DNA of 64,000 nt from Liolophura sinensis (lineage: Eukaryota > Mollusca > Polyplacophora > Chitonida > Chitonidae), in NCBI RefSeq assembly GCF_032854445.1, contig NC_088301.1:52131187-52195186 (forward strand), in the 5' to 3' direction. Made by a program: the position numbers and the translations under genes. Under the pieces are notes generated by a model. The model searched no databases. It worked only from the letters and a program-made list of their open reading frames with translations, and had not been told where the DNA came from. Below, piece by piece: positions 11,881-23,577 of the stretch (the stretch's first letter is position 1; each line of letters starts with the position of its first letter).

Positions 11881-12856
11881 TTGTCTGGTCTTAATCCAGG
11901 CATTTATTCAACAGTCTTTCACCTTTGCAAGGTAGTGCACGATTGCATATTTTAGTAAAATTCCTTGTTTGATTTTAAATGTTTAGCATGTGGCAAAGGT
12001 TTGTGTTCTTACATGGAGTGCTTTCAAATTTTCAAATATAATGATAATGGCACATATATATATATTATATATAAACATGATTAATGTGACAGGCTTCAAG
12101 AATTGCAGCAACTCCTTGTTTAACAACATCTACAGTGTACATGTTTAGTTGTTGATGTAAATGTTTATGCAATTTTTTCAACAGATGTACATGTTAGTAT
12201 TAATAGTATTATGTGAATATTATCATCTTTTGTGTTTTGTTTTTTTTTTTGGTGGGGAGGGAGGCTGTAAAGATGTGAGGTCTTCCAGTTATCCATGTGT
12301 AAAGTCCATTTAATCTATTTAGATGTATAAATGGATAGATTTACTTAAAGAAACATACCACTTCATCTGGTGAAAGAATCATGGATTATGGAAGCCTGAG
12401 CTTGGATGTATTGATGTATCAGATAGGCACATTGACTGCACACATCTTGTGATGTATACACCTTCATATAAGATTGTGTGACACCCGGCAGGTGCCGAGA
12501 CCTATCTTTTCAACTTTAAATATGAACTTTGCAATAAGGCTGAGCTCCTTTTACTAATGAGAAATATATAACTGGCTGATGTGTTAAGATGCTCAGATGG
12601 CAATGGCTGTTATTAAAATATGAAAAGAAGGGATTCTGTTCCACTTAAAATTTTTTGTGTTATAAATTATATAGTAGATGATGAATGCATTATGTGGCAG
12701 TTTTCGTAGAGGGCCATGCAAATTGATAAAATATAAATTGTGTTCAATAATTGCTTGTTCCCCAAAAGTGTGAAAAATATAGATATATATATATTTAATC
12801 TAGAAGGTTTTAAAATTTTGAATTCATTTTTGCACCTATAATTTAATCAGTTGGAT
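11881..12856. other. Unique noncoding stretch, AT-rich
   Basis: It contains short TA runs (about 12053-12073 and 12781-12794), a T run near 12239-12250 and no coding signal. The ACATGT word occurs several times. Confidence 0.5.
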
Positions 12857-13246
12857 TCATTTGGGTAAAACCGGCCCGGATAGCACAGTTGGTAGAGCGT
12901 CCGCTTCGGGACCGGTAGATCCAGGATCAATCCTTGATCGAGTCACACCTAAGACTTTAACAGAGGAAGTTGTAACTTCCTCGCTTGGCGTTCAGCATGA
13001 AGGGGATAGTGCAACGACTGGTTGACCCGTATCAGTATAATGGGTCGGGCGGTGCGGCTTACTTGCCCTCGGTAAGTCGTCTCAGTGAAGCAGCACTAAA
13101 TAAAAGAGCGGTGGAAATCCGTCCTGCAACAAGGAAGCACATTACACGTACATGCACCCTAATGATTCCTTCGTCGTCATATGACTGAAAAATTGTTGAG
13201 TACGACGTTAAGCCCCAAGTACTCACTCACTCACTCATTTGGGTAA
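12857..13246 (+). mobile_element. tRNA-derived SINE (family B), full length, with 12-bp TSD
   Basis: The element body is 12869-13234. An exact 12-base duplication, tcatttgggtaa, flanks it at 12857-12868 and 13235-13246. The head has a perfect A box (tagcacagttgg) and a B box (ggatcaatccttg). The body is GC-richer than the surroundings, and the 3' end reads catatgactgaaaaattg, ttgagtacgacgttaagcc, then an (actc)n tail. It differs from family A over head and body but shares the related 3' end, which suggests the same LINE partner. The clean TSD and intact boxes point to a fairly recent insertion. The 67-codon frame at 12985-13188 is SINE-internal and not a gene. Confidence 0.93.
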
Positions 13247-15830
13247 GCAGTTAATTAACTTTAAAGTAATTGGGCTTATTATGACTACCTCAGATTGTGG
13301 GGGGTTTTCTGAATGTATTTACAAGTCTCCTTTGCTTAATTTCAGCTATATGTATATTTACATGTGAATATAATTTTAGAAATAAAGTAACCACATTTTA
13401 TTTTAACCTTTTGTGGCCTTTAATCAGTACTGAAATCACATGTTCCCATGTTTGAATATTGTAACAGTGCTTTAATTCTCACCAATGTTTACTATAGACA
13501 GAGGGGAGCCCACACGATTTGTTTAGGCTTGAAAGTGTAAAGGCAGAGGTTTCAGGTGGCACATGCATTAAATGGATAAAATGACAATATGAATTTAAGA
13601 TACATGTCACAGTCAGTGGATGAGCAGGGAAGCTTGCTGTGAAAGTATTATCAATTAGTACTGCTTTGTTGAAAGCCAATCAGCCCCACTTACAGTCAGC
13701 TTCTCTGGGAGCCTCTTTTGAATGGCATAATCAGTAGGTGACCTATACTCCTCTACAGTATTTACCTACCACATGCTGCTAGGGACACGGGTGTAAAGCT
13801 TCCTACCTGTGGAACTGTCACCTAAATAATCAAACGAATTGAATGCTTTACACATGGTATGCACCCAGGGATGTTCCATTAGCGTTATTCCCTCAGATTT
13901 ATTTTCTATGCCAGAGGCTTACCAACCAATGCTCTGCTCTTAATGTACGCAGTGGTATATTTATATAGTACAAGGTCTGGTAGCTCTATTGTAGCGATAA
14001 TTCTAGTTTGAATAGCATCTTAAATGATTTCGTCTACCATTATGTAGATTGACAGGTGAATTGCACACGTATGACCTCAACTAGGCTATATCATATGCTT
14101 AAATTGCCTATGTAGACATTCTCCAGTTTTAGGTCTTTCAGGTGAGTGACAAAACCTACTCTGATTTCATTCTTTTTCTGGTAATCTGTTTATAATTGAT
14201 TCGTATGTGTGCATTTTAAACAAATGATTACTGGGCATTTAAGAAATACCATAATTTCAGATTATATAGTGTAGTGCATCTGAAGCTGGTAAGCTACTTA
14301 TAAGTATACATGCCCTTGTGAATAGAGCTTTAGTACAGGTATATTAATTATTCAACAAACTGTAATTCTTCAGACTTTTCGTATGTTTGCAAAGTGTTAA
14401 TTTAAGCATATTCTGGACGCATTATTCTGTGTTAACTGATAAAATTATACTTCTTGTAAAGCCCTGAAACCATCCATCCAATCCAGTCAGTGTAGTTTTG
14501 TCACCAAAGTAAAAAATAAAAAAAAAAAAAAGATGCATCAGGTGCACTGAAAGTCACTCTTTTTGCATAAAGGTTGAGGAATTAGGGTATATGGTAGCTG
14601 TACAGCCTATATGTAGGTAAAAAGCTTCAATGCTGGACATCTGTTTCTATTCATTGAGAAATAAATCCCTATAGTAACAGGATCACAATAAAAAGTGCAC
14701 TAAAATTAATGCTGTTATACACAAATAGGATTTTCCAGTCTATCTACAGGTAGATATGTCATCATCAGATGAGTCTATTTATGCTCAAAACATCACCCTT
14801 GTGCGCACACACATAAATACATTTATCACCATGTGATTGATGTACTTTAATTACTGTTTTACTGAATGATGTTATGTTATTGTCACGCAATCTTTGAGGA
14901 TAACCACTAGGCACTGGCTCCACTGTTGAAATTGTAAACTGTATTGTGCATGACTTAATGTATACCATGTGAAAAGCTATTGACTTTCATTGGCAAGAGG
15001 ACTGAGTTTCACTGTAGATATAAATTATTGGAGAATAGAGTGCTTTTACTATTGCTGAATGTACTTAATAATGAGTGTGATAAATGAGTCTCTGTAATGT
15101 GATCATTTGAACCACCAGCCATGATTTATGCTGCTGTGATCTGAGCTCTGTTTAATGTATAAGTTGTGGCTTAGGTGGCAAAGTTTACACTTGAACCTGT
15201 AAACACCTTGCCCTGGTCTGACCTGAAGCCCGCCCCTCGTTAGGTGATAAATCTGTGGGAAATGCCACTGGTATGACTAAATGTTATGTGACTAAATGAT
15301 AGCCCGGCTCAGAGGAGAGAGACAGAAATAAACTGCAGAAAAAATGAATCCATTATTTACAGCTTATATTTGTCACCGCTGTGATTGCCCTCCTGTTTGA
15401 AGTCTTTATGTACAAGTTTTACTGCCATCATAGGACCAGTATGCTTATTTCTGTCCCATCACTTTTATGTACACAGCTTTGGAATGCACAGTGGTTTTAT
15501 ATGCTTTTATGTTTCTCTTTGTCTTACTAAGGCAGTAGATCATTTCTTCCCTTTGCTCACAAGCCACACTGCTCCATTAACAAAAATATGCTGAGGTTTT
15601 GAGGATGAGAACTATTACTCCTTCATAAATGTCCATTTCACAAATTTTAAGTTAATGCTTATAATAATATTCATTAAATAAATGTGTCCTTTGTAAGCTC
15701 TATTTTTGAGGACTAATTGACTTAAGTGCAGGTTTATATTTAGGTATGTGTGTATAGTCTGTCATTTTAGTCCATATGCTCTGATTCAGCATTGAATGTT
15801 ATGCATGCACGGGAATTTCAGTCTACACAT
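13247..15830. other. Unique noncoding stretch
   Basis: AT-rich unique DNA with an A run at about 14518-14531 and a 6-bp inverted repeat atctacaggtagat near 14740. No exon, tRNA or repeat was recognised. Confidence 0.55.
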
Positions 15831-16012
15831 TGGCGTAATGGTGTTGTCTACTTAGTGGCATATTGGTTTTGTCTACTCAGTGGCACATTGGTGTTGTCCC
15901 CTGAGTGGCAATTGGCGTTTTCTACACAGTGACATAGTGGCATTGTCTACTCAGTGGCTTAGTGGCCTCCCCATCATGGTGATCTTAACACAGTGGCATA
16001 GTGGTGTTATGG
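15831..16012. repeat. Decayed 25-bp tandem repeat, about 7 copies
   Basis: Units start with tggc and end with ctactcag or close variants, at 15831, 15856, 15881, 15906 (24 bases), 15930 and 15955. A disturbed region and a last partial unit end near 16012. The typical unit is tggcatattggttttgtcta plus ctcag. Substitutions differ between units, so the array is old or evolves without homogenisation. The frame at 15880-16062 overlaps it and is spurious. Confidence 0.85.
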
Positions 16013-17961
16013 TAAATCGTCAGACTCTGCATTATTCTTATATGTATTTTGTGGGTTTCTAGATTTAAACTTAAAAGATTTAAGACTTAAAAGAAATTTT
16101 TGGCAAAAATTGATATTTGCTAATAAAATAAAATTTTCTCTATTAACCAAGAATTGCTCAAAGTATAGCCTTTCAGCAAATGTGAGATGTGAGCCTGTAG
16201 TATTTATAATGTTAAAATAGTCCTCAAGTTTGCATTCATATTGTTAAAAGGATTTGTAAGTTTGAAGAAGTATTGACATGACTTTATGACAGATAGTGAA
16301 TCTAACATGTACTGACGAGGCTGATATTTTCTGAAAAGTAATTAAGCTATTTTAAAATAATACCAAAATTTCACAGGATTTGTGCTGATCAGTGTTTGGC
16401 TAAAAATATGTGGTATACTCTCCGCAAATGTCATGAAAAGAGTTGTTAAACAAGTATATTGAACAACACCCTAGAGCTACTGCCAGCAAAACATGGTCAG
16501 CTGTGGAAACACTACACTGCAGGTTGTGAATTTAGACAGGTTTGTAAACAAGAATCAACTGCAGATGCACCACATGATGAAATAAGTGTTGAGGAAGATT
16601 AATATGAGGAAGATTGATATGAGGTATGCATATACATGTGTATCTTAGCAAAATGCCACAGCATTCCTCGGTTTCAGCACTAGGCAGTGTTTGCTGACAG
16701 TATATTGTTCTGTTGCTTTTATTCAGCATACATGCACCAAATGCGTCGTTTCTGTTTTCAGAAGTTTATTAATTTGACACTTACATTAAAAGTGATTTAC
16801 TTGGGTGAAGGTCATATTTATGGAAAAGGTCCTAGAAAACAACTGAAACACAGTCAAACTTCGTTTATTTTGCTGTTTAAGAGTGTTTTCCTTTTTTTCC
16901 ACATATTTCTCTTGAAGCCTTAGCTCCATTATTACCACCTGTAATAGCATCTCATTCATAGGTATTGAGGGGTACCAGCAGCTTGCAGAAAACCTGATTG
17001 TTTTATTAATCTGTATTGCCAGAATCTATACTGCTGCAGCTAGAAACTCTAAATTGTAGTGTATACAAGGAGATTAAAAAAGAACATTGTAGTTAACACC
17101 ATGTGTTTGCTAAAATTTAATGTACAGTGCATGAGGGTAATATTCTGTTAAGTTATTGATGTCAAATTCTTTTTCACATTGCTTGGCGGCCACATTGAAT
17201 TATATATAAATATACTACAGTTAACAGTTCTCCACAACCACTGATCAGGATCTTTAGAAATTTGAAATTTAATTTATGATATGGTGTATAAGTATATGTT
17301 TATGTTGAAAATGAGGTTCTTTTAATAGGCAATTTTGGTAATACACTAAAAAAAATGTGATAAAATTGGTTAAATTAATCATTAAGATATTTGAATGGTA
17401 CAGCTTGATGTAAGCTAGGATTAGATATACATGTGTATTAGATACAGTGGTGCCTGAAGCCATTAAGATGTAGTACACCGCAGACATATCTGATTTTGGC
17501 AACAGTACCTAATCAGACTTACGATCTTACAAAGATCCCACTTTATGAAATGAGCTGATAGAAACTGATCTCTGTCACCTGGTTTGGGGGGGCGTTTTGG
17601 ATTGGACATGAAACCCATTTGATTTTGTTCTCTGGAACTGCTAAACCGACTTCACTCAAATTTGATATTACTGATGGAACAAGCACCACAAAGTTCAGTG
17701 TGCAAAAACTCATTGGTTTTATAAGTCTTATAAATATCTTTTATTTATATCTTGAAACTGTGGAATTGCACTGATTATCATATTTGTCATGTGACCAAAA
17801 ATGACATTTATAGCATTTATTTGCACAGTGACTAGAGAAAGATTTTGCCCTGTGATCTCTGTCACTTCACTCATATAACTTTGAGTTGGTGTCAGTGCAT
17901 TTTGATTGTATAATGTGTGAGATATGTCCTTGTACTTGCACATTTCTGTTGAAGTACATGT
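16013..17961. other. Unique noncoding stretch
   Basis: No coding signal. A tandem 'aatatgaggaagattgatatgagg'-like doublet occurs near 16600-16625. Around 17583-17710 an ordered block (a G run, then ggacatgaaaccc, then ctaaaccgacttcactcaaatttg) resembles the style of a dispersed repeat, but I cannot assign it. Confidence 0.5.
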
Positions 17962-18013
17962 GTAGTATATGTGAAATATTATTGAGTACAGCATATAACT
18001 CCAATGAAATAAA
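17962..18013 (+). mobile_element. Relic of SINE family A 3' tail
   Basis: The segment gtatatgtgaaatattattg then agtacagcatataactccaa tgaaataaa aligns base by base with the family A tail gtataagtgaaatattcttg agtacggcgtaaaacaccaa tcaaataaa, with scattered substitutions. Only the tail is visible, as expected for a 5'-truncated or strongly eroded insertion. Confidence 0.55.
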
Positions 18014-19060
18014 CATGTGTGAAGATTTGTGTATCATTGTACATGTTTGACATAGGACACTTGGGTCTGTCAGATTATGCCTACTCCCTGTATAATAATT
18101 GAGATGTCATTGCAGGCCAGCATGTGGAGCATGATAGATAGAGTACTGAGATGGCTAGGAGTGATTATATTAGTGTTGTTTTTGTCATGATTGAATGTCC
18201 ATGGTAAACATAAGACCGTCTACCTGTATTAAGTTTTTACATTAAGAGGATGGACACAGTAAAGACAAAAGTAGTTTTAGTCGGCCTTTGCTCTCCACAA
18301 TTATTAAGTAAGCTAAGGTGTTGTGACAGAAGGGAAATCATTGTGGTATTGTCTGATTTAATGTTTTATTTAGCTTGTGTTTGATTTAAATGTGAGTAGT
18401 ACATGTAATTGAGGATTTACATTAAGGCTGCTTGACTTGAAAACTTAGATCAACTAATGTATTTATGTTCATATCACATGCTTAAGAAAAGTTATTGATA
18501 CATGTAACAGGTAAAATATGGATTCAGTTTTCAGATACCCAGTTTAGGTTTTCTGTTCAGTTTATAATAACATTTGTTTTAGTTTATCTGGCATTGTTTT
18601 TGAAATGCGCTAATTTAGTCCCAACAGTTGAAAAAAATTTTCCACAGCATTTTAAATACATACTATTGGTTACTTTTAACTGAGATCCTTACTTTTTGCA
18701 CATTTTTAGAGCATCATCTTATACATAAGATGATGCTCTCAAAATTTGGACTGATGTTTTGACCTTGATTTGTCAAATTTAAATGTTTTTACTCATGCAT
18801 ATTTTTCTTCAAAAATTCTACACATGAAATTTACACATTGATATTTTAATTTCAAATAGGCCTTTCAGTTTATTTTAAATAATATGTTTATGAATCAGAT
18901 TTACACATGTATGAAAAGATGCGATCTAGGAAAAATGCTAGATGTCAAGATCTTTTTGCTAAATCACCCTCTTTTTTTAGAAAATTGGGAGGGATGTTTG
19001 GGGTTGACAATAAAACTCAACTTTCACTACTGCGAGAGTATTGTACAAATACAGGATCTA
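18014..19060. other. Unique noncoding stretch, AT-rich
   Basis: No coding signal apart from two overlapping small frames near 18884-19180 that have no domain. It contains the perfect hairpin at 18708-18739, listed separately. Confidence 0.5.
18708..18739. repeat. Perfect 15-bp inverted repeat, 2-base loop
   Basis: Arm 18708-18722 (agagcatcatcttat) and arm 18725-18739 (ataagatgatgctct) are exact reverse complements separated by 'ac'. Partial complementarity continues outward (attttt on the left, aaaatt on the right). As DNA it can form a cruciform; as RNA it would form a very tight stem. Its function is unknown. Confidence 0.9.
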
Positions 19061-19066
19061 TTATTA

Positions 19067-19164
19067 CCAGACCTGGCTTCCTGCGCCTGGGTACATATTC
19101 CCAGCCAAATGACTCCCCCGTTGGGTGGAGTTCCGTTTGTTCAGAGTGAGTCTGCCAGGTCTGG
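19067..19164 (+). other. Three-stem structured segment (three-way-junction fold)
   Basis: An outer stem pairs 19067-19077 (ccagacctggc) with 19154-19164 (gccaggtctgg), 11 of 11. Inside it are two independent hairpins. One pairs ctggg 19087-19091 with cccag 19100-19104 around an 8-base loop. The other pairs actccccc 19112-19119 with ggtggagt 19124-19131 (7 of 8) around a gttg loop. Together they make a cloverleaf-like three-way junction in an otherwise AT-rich region. No tRNA boxes are present and I do not recognise an RNA family. It could be a small structured RNA, a DNA cruciform or chance. Confidence 0.4.
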
Positions 19165-22100
19165 GAGTGTCATTCAGTGAACAACCACATGTTAAGCGTT
19201 CAGATGTCAAAAAGAAGGCTATGGAAGAAACCCTGTGTCAGTTATTTTTTTAATGAAATAGCTGAATACCTGTTCTGTGGGAAATTATCCATTGTGAGTT
19301 GCACACTGGTACATTTAGGAGATTGCTAGATTGTGGTAATTGCCACTAACTCAGGCGCATGTAGATGTAGGTCAGTTGTTTGAATTTTGAATCACGTGGA
19401 AAACTGTTAAGAGCATCCACCAACAGAATCTCCTATTTTGGTGATTGGTGCCAGGCTTGAGTTAGTAGAAAAGCATGTGCATTAATTTTTGTGAATATCT
19501 TTCTGCTCTGGTGGTCATTACTGACATTTCAAGGTGAGTTGTTTCAAATTGATATTTGCTTAATGTTGATTAAGAAAAAGTAAGCTGCACAATGACATAA
19601 AGTAACCAGTCATCATTTATTTTTAACTCTTGTAATTTCATCATATTTTTGGTGTTTGTTTAAAAACATTACTTATGGAACAGTTAAGATAATTACAACA
19701 TAGTTTATAGGTGCAATGCCTGCGATATGAGAAAAATATGTTGTTATTAGTATGATAAAGACACATTTGGTAATCACAAGTGTATTGACATAAGATGATG
19801 TCCTTTAATTCAGAGAATATGAGGTTTTAATCACATCAGTATGCACTGAAAGAAAAATATAAATGACGTGTTCTAAAGTAGAAGTACATCTAAAGAAAAC
19901 GTGAAATGAAACATTCACGTCTCGTCTTCTAAATACTAGAAGCTCAGCCTTATTTAAGATTGCCTTATATCTGAACAAAGACTTATAATCTTAGGGAACA
20001 GAATGTTACAGATGTGCTTTAATTGTGTTTTATAGGGCAACTCAGTCCATATGTGTACAGAGTATATCCTCCCCTGCACATGCTTGTAGGATTATACTAC
20101 CAGCTCTCTACACTGTATGTAAGCTGTAGGTCAGTATGTGTTCAGATTTGAGTCAATAGGACACCTTTTATGGACATTCGGTTGGGGATTTGTAAAGAAT
20201 GATTAAAGCTGTATAACTCATGTCACCCATGAACTAGCCTGTTTCTAGGTTAAATGGACAACACTCAGCTGCTTCTTACTAATCTAGTGTTTAAGGGCTT
20301 CACCTTAAACCAGCAGTTCATCCCATTTGTCATACTGTCTGTGACATCATGTATATTTGTCCATGTTGCTAGGCTGTAATTAACTTGCAACTTGGAACTA
20401 GTAGTAGGCGCCTAATTTAAGTAATGGTTTGAGTTTACTTACATCCTGTTGCAACATTCTGTAATTTTTTTTGATAGTTTTGCTGAATGTGACATAGGCA
20501 ATAATTATGATGTGTTGAAAACAACCTGTATTACAATATGTAACGGACATAAAATGGAAAGAGAAAAAGGCAAATAACAGTCTTAACTGTGTTGTGTGTT
20601 TTAATGCTTGGGCTATGTATTGATCAGTTCATGCAGCCAGCCATTGGTTGTATATTGACCTGTGATACAACGTTACAACAGTAACCAAGCCATTGCAGCC
20701 AGGCAGCAGGCGCAGGATACTGGAACACACAATTCATGATAACATATTTATTATATGATTTTACAATTTCATTCTGCGATGGATTGCAGTTAAACTCAGG
20801 TTAATTGAAGAAGTTATTGCATTTTGTTCAGGGTGCATTTGTTACAGCAAAATTCAGAACATAGAAAATTACATTTAATGTATTGTGTATCACATGATAA
20901 TAGGACAGTTTTTCACAGCAATATTTGCTGCTCCCTAAAGTATTACAAGCACTACTTTTTCAAAGTGGACATGCCATTCTTTGCTGTGTTTGTAATTAAA
21001 TGTAATTAATTATGACAAGCCTCTTACATACCTTATGGACTTTTTATAAATTCTTTCATACATTAGAAATTCATTACATTTGTGATAGGTTGAAAAGAGG
21101 TAAAACTGAAATAAGTGGCATTTAGCCTATAACATGGACTATACATCAATCAGTTCTGCCTGAAAATTACAGTTTCATTCAGCTACATATAGTACATGTA
21201 TATAGTGAATGTGAAAGATATTCAGGGGACACTGAGGTGTATTTTTTTGCGATTCATTTTCGTATAATCCTTTAAAATAAATGCATTCAGTGTGCCTCAC
21301 TTGATTCTCTCCATTTTACATTTGTGTCTATTTGCGGATATTATTTTAGGAATGTAGTTGTTATGCAGCTACAAATATTGAGACAAATACCTTTGAGACA
21401 AATATTCAACATGGGACTGATAGTCATTTAATAATTTGACTCTGCATATTTACACAGGCTTTATAGCCCTGCTTCAAGAAATATTCTCTGGAAGTATTCA
21501 ACCTTTTAGGAAGAGTATTCGGAGATGCCCCTGACTGTAGGCAAATGAAACAATCAGAAGTCAGAACCTGTTTGTACCTGAAATACCCTCAGGTGTCAGA
21601 AGGTATTGATCAGATTTCACAGTTATAAGGGGGAGACACTCAAGCATTACATGTTGTTGGTTGCATTCAGGTGTCTCCTGACATGTACGTTTACCATGAT
21701 AAATGCCCAAGATTGATATTACATGTGGGAGTGATTAGAAAAGACCACTGATTAATAACCACTAAATGAGGAAGGAATGAAGAGCTTAGTACAGTCGGCA
21801 CACCCTGTGCACCCACAGGAGCTGAGTAAACACTGTCTTCAGGTCTGCCAGCTGACCTAGTGGGATAAAATTAAGTGTAATTATTTCTATGTCATAGATC
21901 ATTGCACCTGTACACCAAATTTCTATTAGGTGTTAATATTCACAAGAATAGATCCTAGAAAATTACCCTAACCTTTCTGAAAATGTCATAACCCAGATGT
22001 ACATACTGTTTCTACAGGTTATGTTCACAGTGGGACAAGATTAAACAATGTAAACCATTTGACTGATGGTATAATTAACTTTTTGTCATGCTTAATTAAG

Positions 22101-22446
22101 GCCAAAACAGCCCATCTAATACATGTAGCAGGTATGTAACAGATCAAGCATTCTGTAAAGTTTCAGACCTACCTAAAGACCATGATTTTAGCACCTTTGT
22201 GTTTGTTCCTTGAAGACTTGTTAGTGCATGTTATGAGTAATGGAATAATTTACATGTAATAAGGTTAACTCCATTAGAATTGTCTTCCATTAGTGACAAT
22301 GTTTATAGTGATCACCTGATTTCAATTAGTTATAAGTATTCATTAATTTTCATGGTGTGCTTTGTTTCTATCACTTGGTTTTGCCCCAATTTCCACACTG
22401 CAGTCACATTAATGTTATATAATACAACTACTCTGCTCTAACATTT
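19165..22446. other. Unique noncoding stretch
   Basis: AT-rich unique DNA with repeated ACATGTA words and no recognisable exon, tRNA or repeat family. The largest open frames are about 60 codons. Confidence 0.55.
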
Positions 22447-22501
22447 ATTTTCATATTAAAAATATTATATTAATATAATATAAAATATTATATGTGAAAA
22501 T
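22447..22501. repeat. AT-only imperfect palindrome
   Basis: The segment from attttcatatt to tatgtgaaaat reads as an inverted repeat around about 22474, with an aatattatattaatataata core and small length differences between arms. It lies about 500 bases upstream of the long palindrome. Its extreme AT content makes chance self-complementarity more likely. Confidence 0.6.
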
Positions 22502-22974
22502 CTGTTATTATTTGTGCGTGTGCATTTATACATTATTGCAAATTTTAATCGTGGCTATTAATTAAGGGATAGAAACTTGTTTCTTCTAAAACTTTTTCAC
22601 TATGTATTCGCAAAAGATGTTATGTCTGTATTGTCATCAAACTTTCGTAATTTCCCTTTATGGATTGGGGTCCATACACCTTTGGCTTTGTTCCCAACAT
22701 TTTCTTTTTGTTTTGCTTCCATTGCCCGAGGGGAGACAATGTGGGAAAGTGATAATAGAAAAAAAAAGCAATGTTCCAGAAAGTGGCCTTGAGCAAAGGA
22801 AATTTAATACAGAGCATACCGTAAAGTTTCAAGGCAAATGTCAAATTTTCGTTTCAGGATATTTTGTACATAGTAATACTGGTGAGTGTATTGCTTTTAT
22901 TATAAATATTGTCCAAATAGTGTGAAACAAGAACCAGTTAGCCATCAAAGCTTTTGAAATGTATAGTTTTTGAC
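22502..22974. other. Unique noncoding stretch between two palindromes
   Basis: It contains overlapping small frames on both strands (22577-22925) with no domain. No repeat was recognised. Confidence 0.45.
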
Positions 22975-23577
22975 AAGTTAAAGGAGAGGAAAACATAAAA
23001 ATGATACCATAATCAGATGAAAGAGCGTCAAAACTTATTTGCAAATATGATCTTTAATATTTTTTTTGGATTTTTTTTCAAGAGAAAGGGGTATTTGAAA
23101 ATATTTTTGTATGGTGGGTATTTGGGACCAATTTTTGGTATTTATGGTTGTTGCATAATAATGTTCTAAATAAAGATGTGATGCTTTTCTAATAAATGTA
23201 TTTGAATGTAAATTTGTTGTTTATATTGAAACATATGCATTTAACCTAAATTATGATAATATTTATGAACATATTAAAAATATAAATATGATCCAAATTG
23301 AGGTTTAATTTGTTAGCTGAAAAGAACAAATTCTGGTGCAAAAATATTTATTGAACCTGTGTTACATCCTCATTTATCACATTAAACAAAAATACCAAAA
23401 GGTGGTCCCAAATACCCACCATACAAAAATTATTTTCAAGTGTCTTTTTCTCCTTAAGGAAAAATCAGGAAAATATTGAAGACCATTGAATTCCTATTGA
23501 TTTATTGATTAAGGAATAACTTTTCGCACTGTTTCATCTGAACTTTGTCATTTTTATGTTTTCTCCACCTTCAACTG
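22975..23577. repeat. Long imperfect palindrome / fold-back element, about 600 bp
   Basis: The two halves are inverted copies. The best block, 23104-23130, is an exact 27-base reverse complement of 23403-23429. Farther out, 22989-23004 (gaaaacataaaaatga) matches the complement of 23548-23563, and cagatgaaa near 23015 matches the complement of tttcatctg near 23533. Pairing continues with indels between these blocks. Weaker similarity runs inward (aataaa-gatgt and tcaataaat-type words), leaving a small AT-rich centre near 23270. A transcript would fold into one long hairpin. Candidate identities are a MITE or fold-back DNA element, two inverted copies of a ~300-bp repeat, or a hairpin-RNA source of endogenous siRNAs. 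No clear TSD was found and no protein is encoded. Confidence 0.85.

Noticed and set aside
12872-12945. Genuine tRNA gene at the head of the SINE
   Set aside because: A and B boxes are present, but acceptor, anticodon and T stems do not form and the sequence continues into a SINE body with a TSD around the whole unit.
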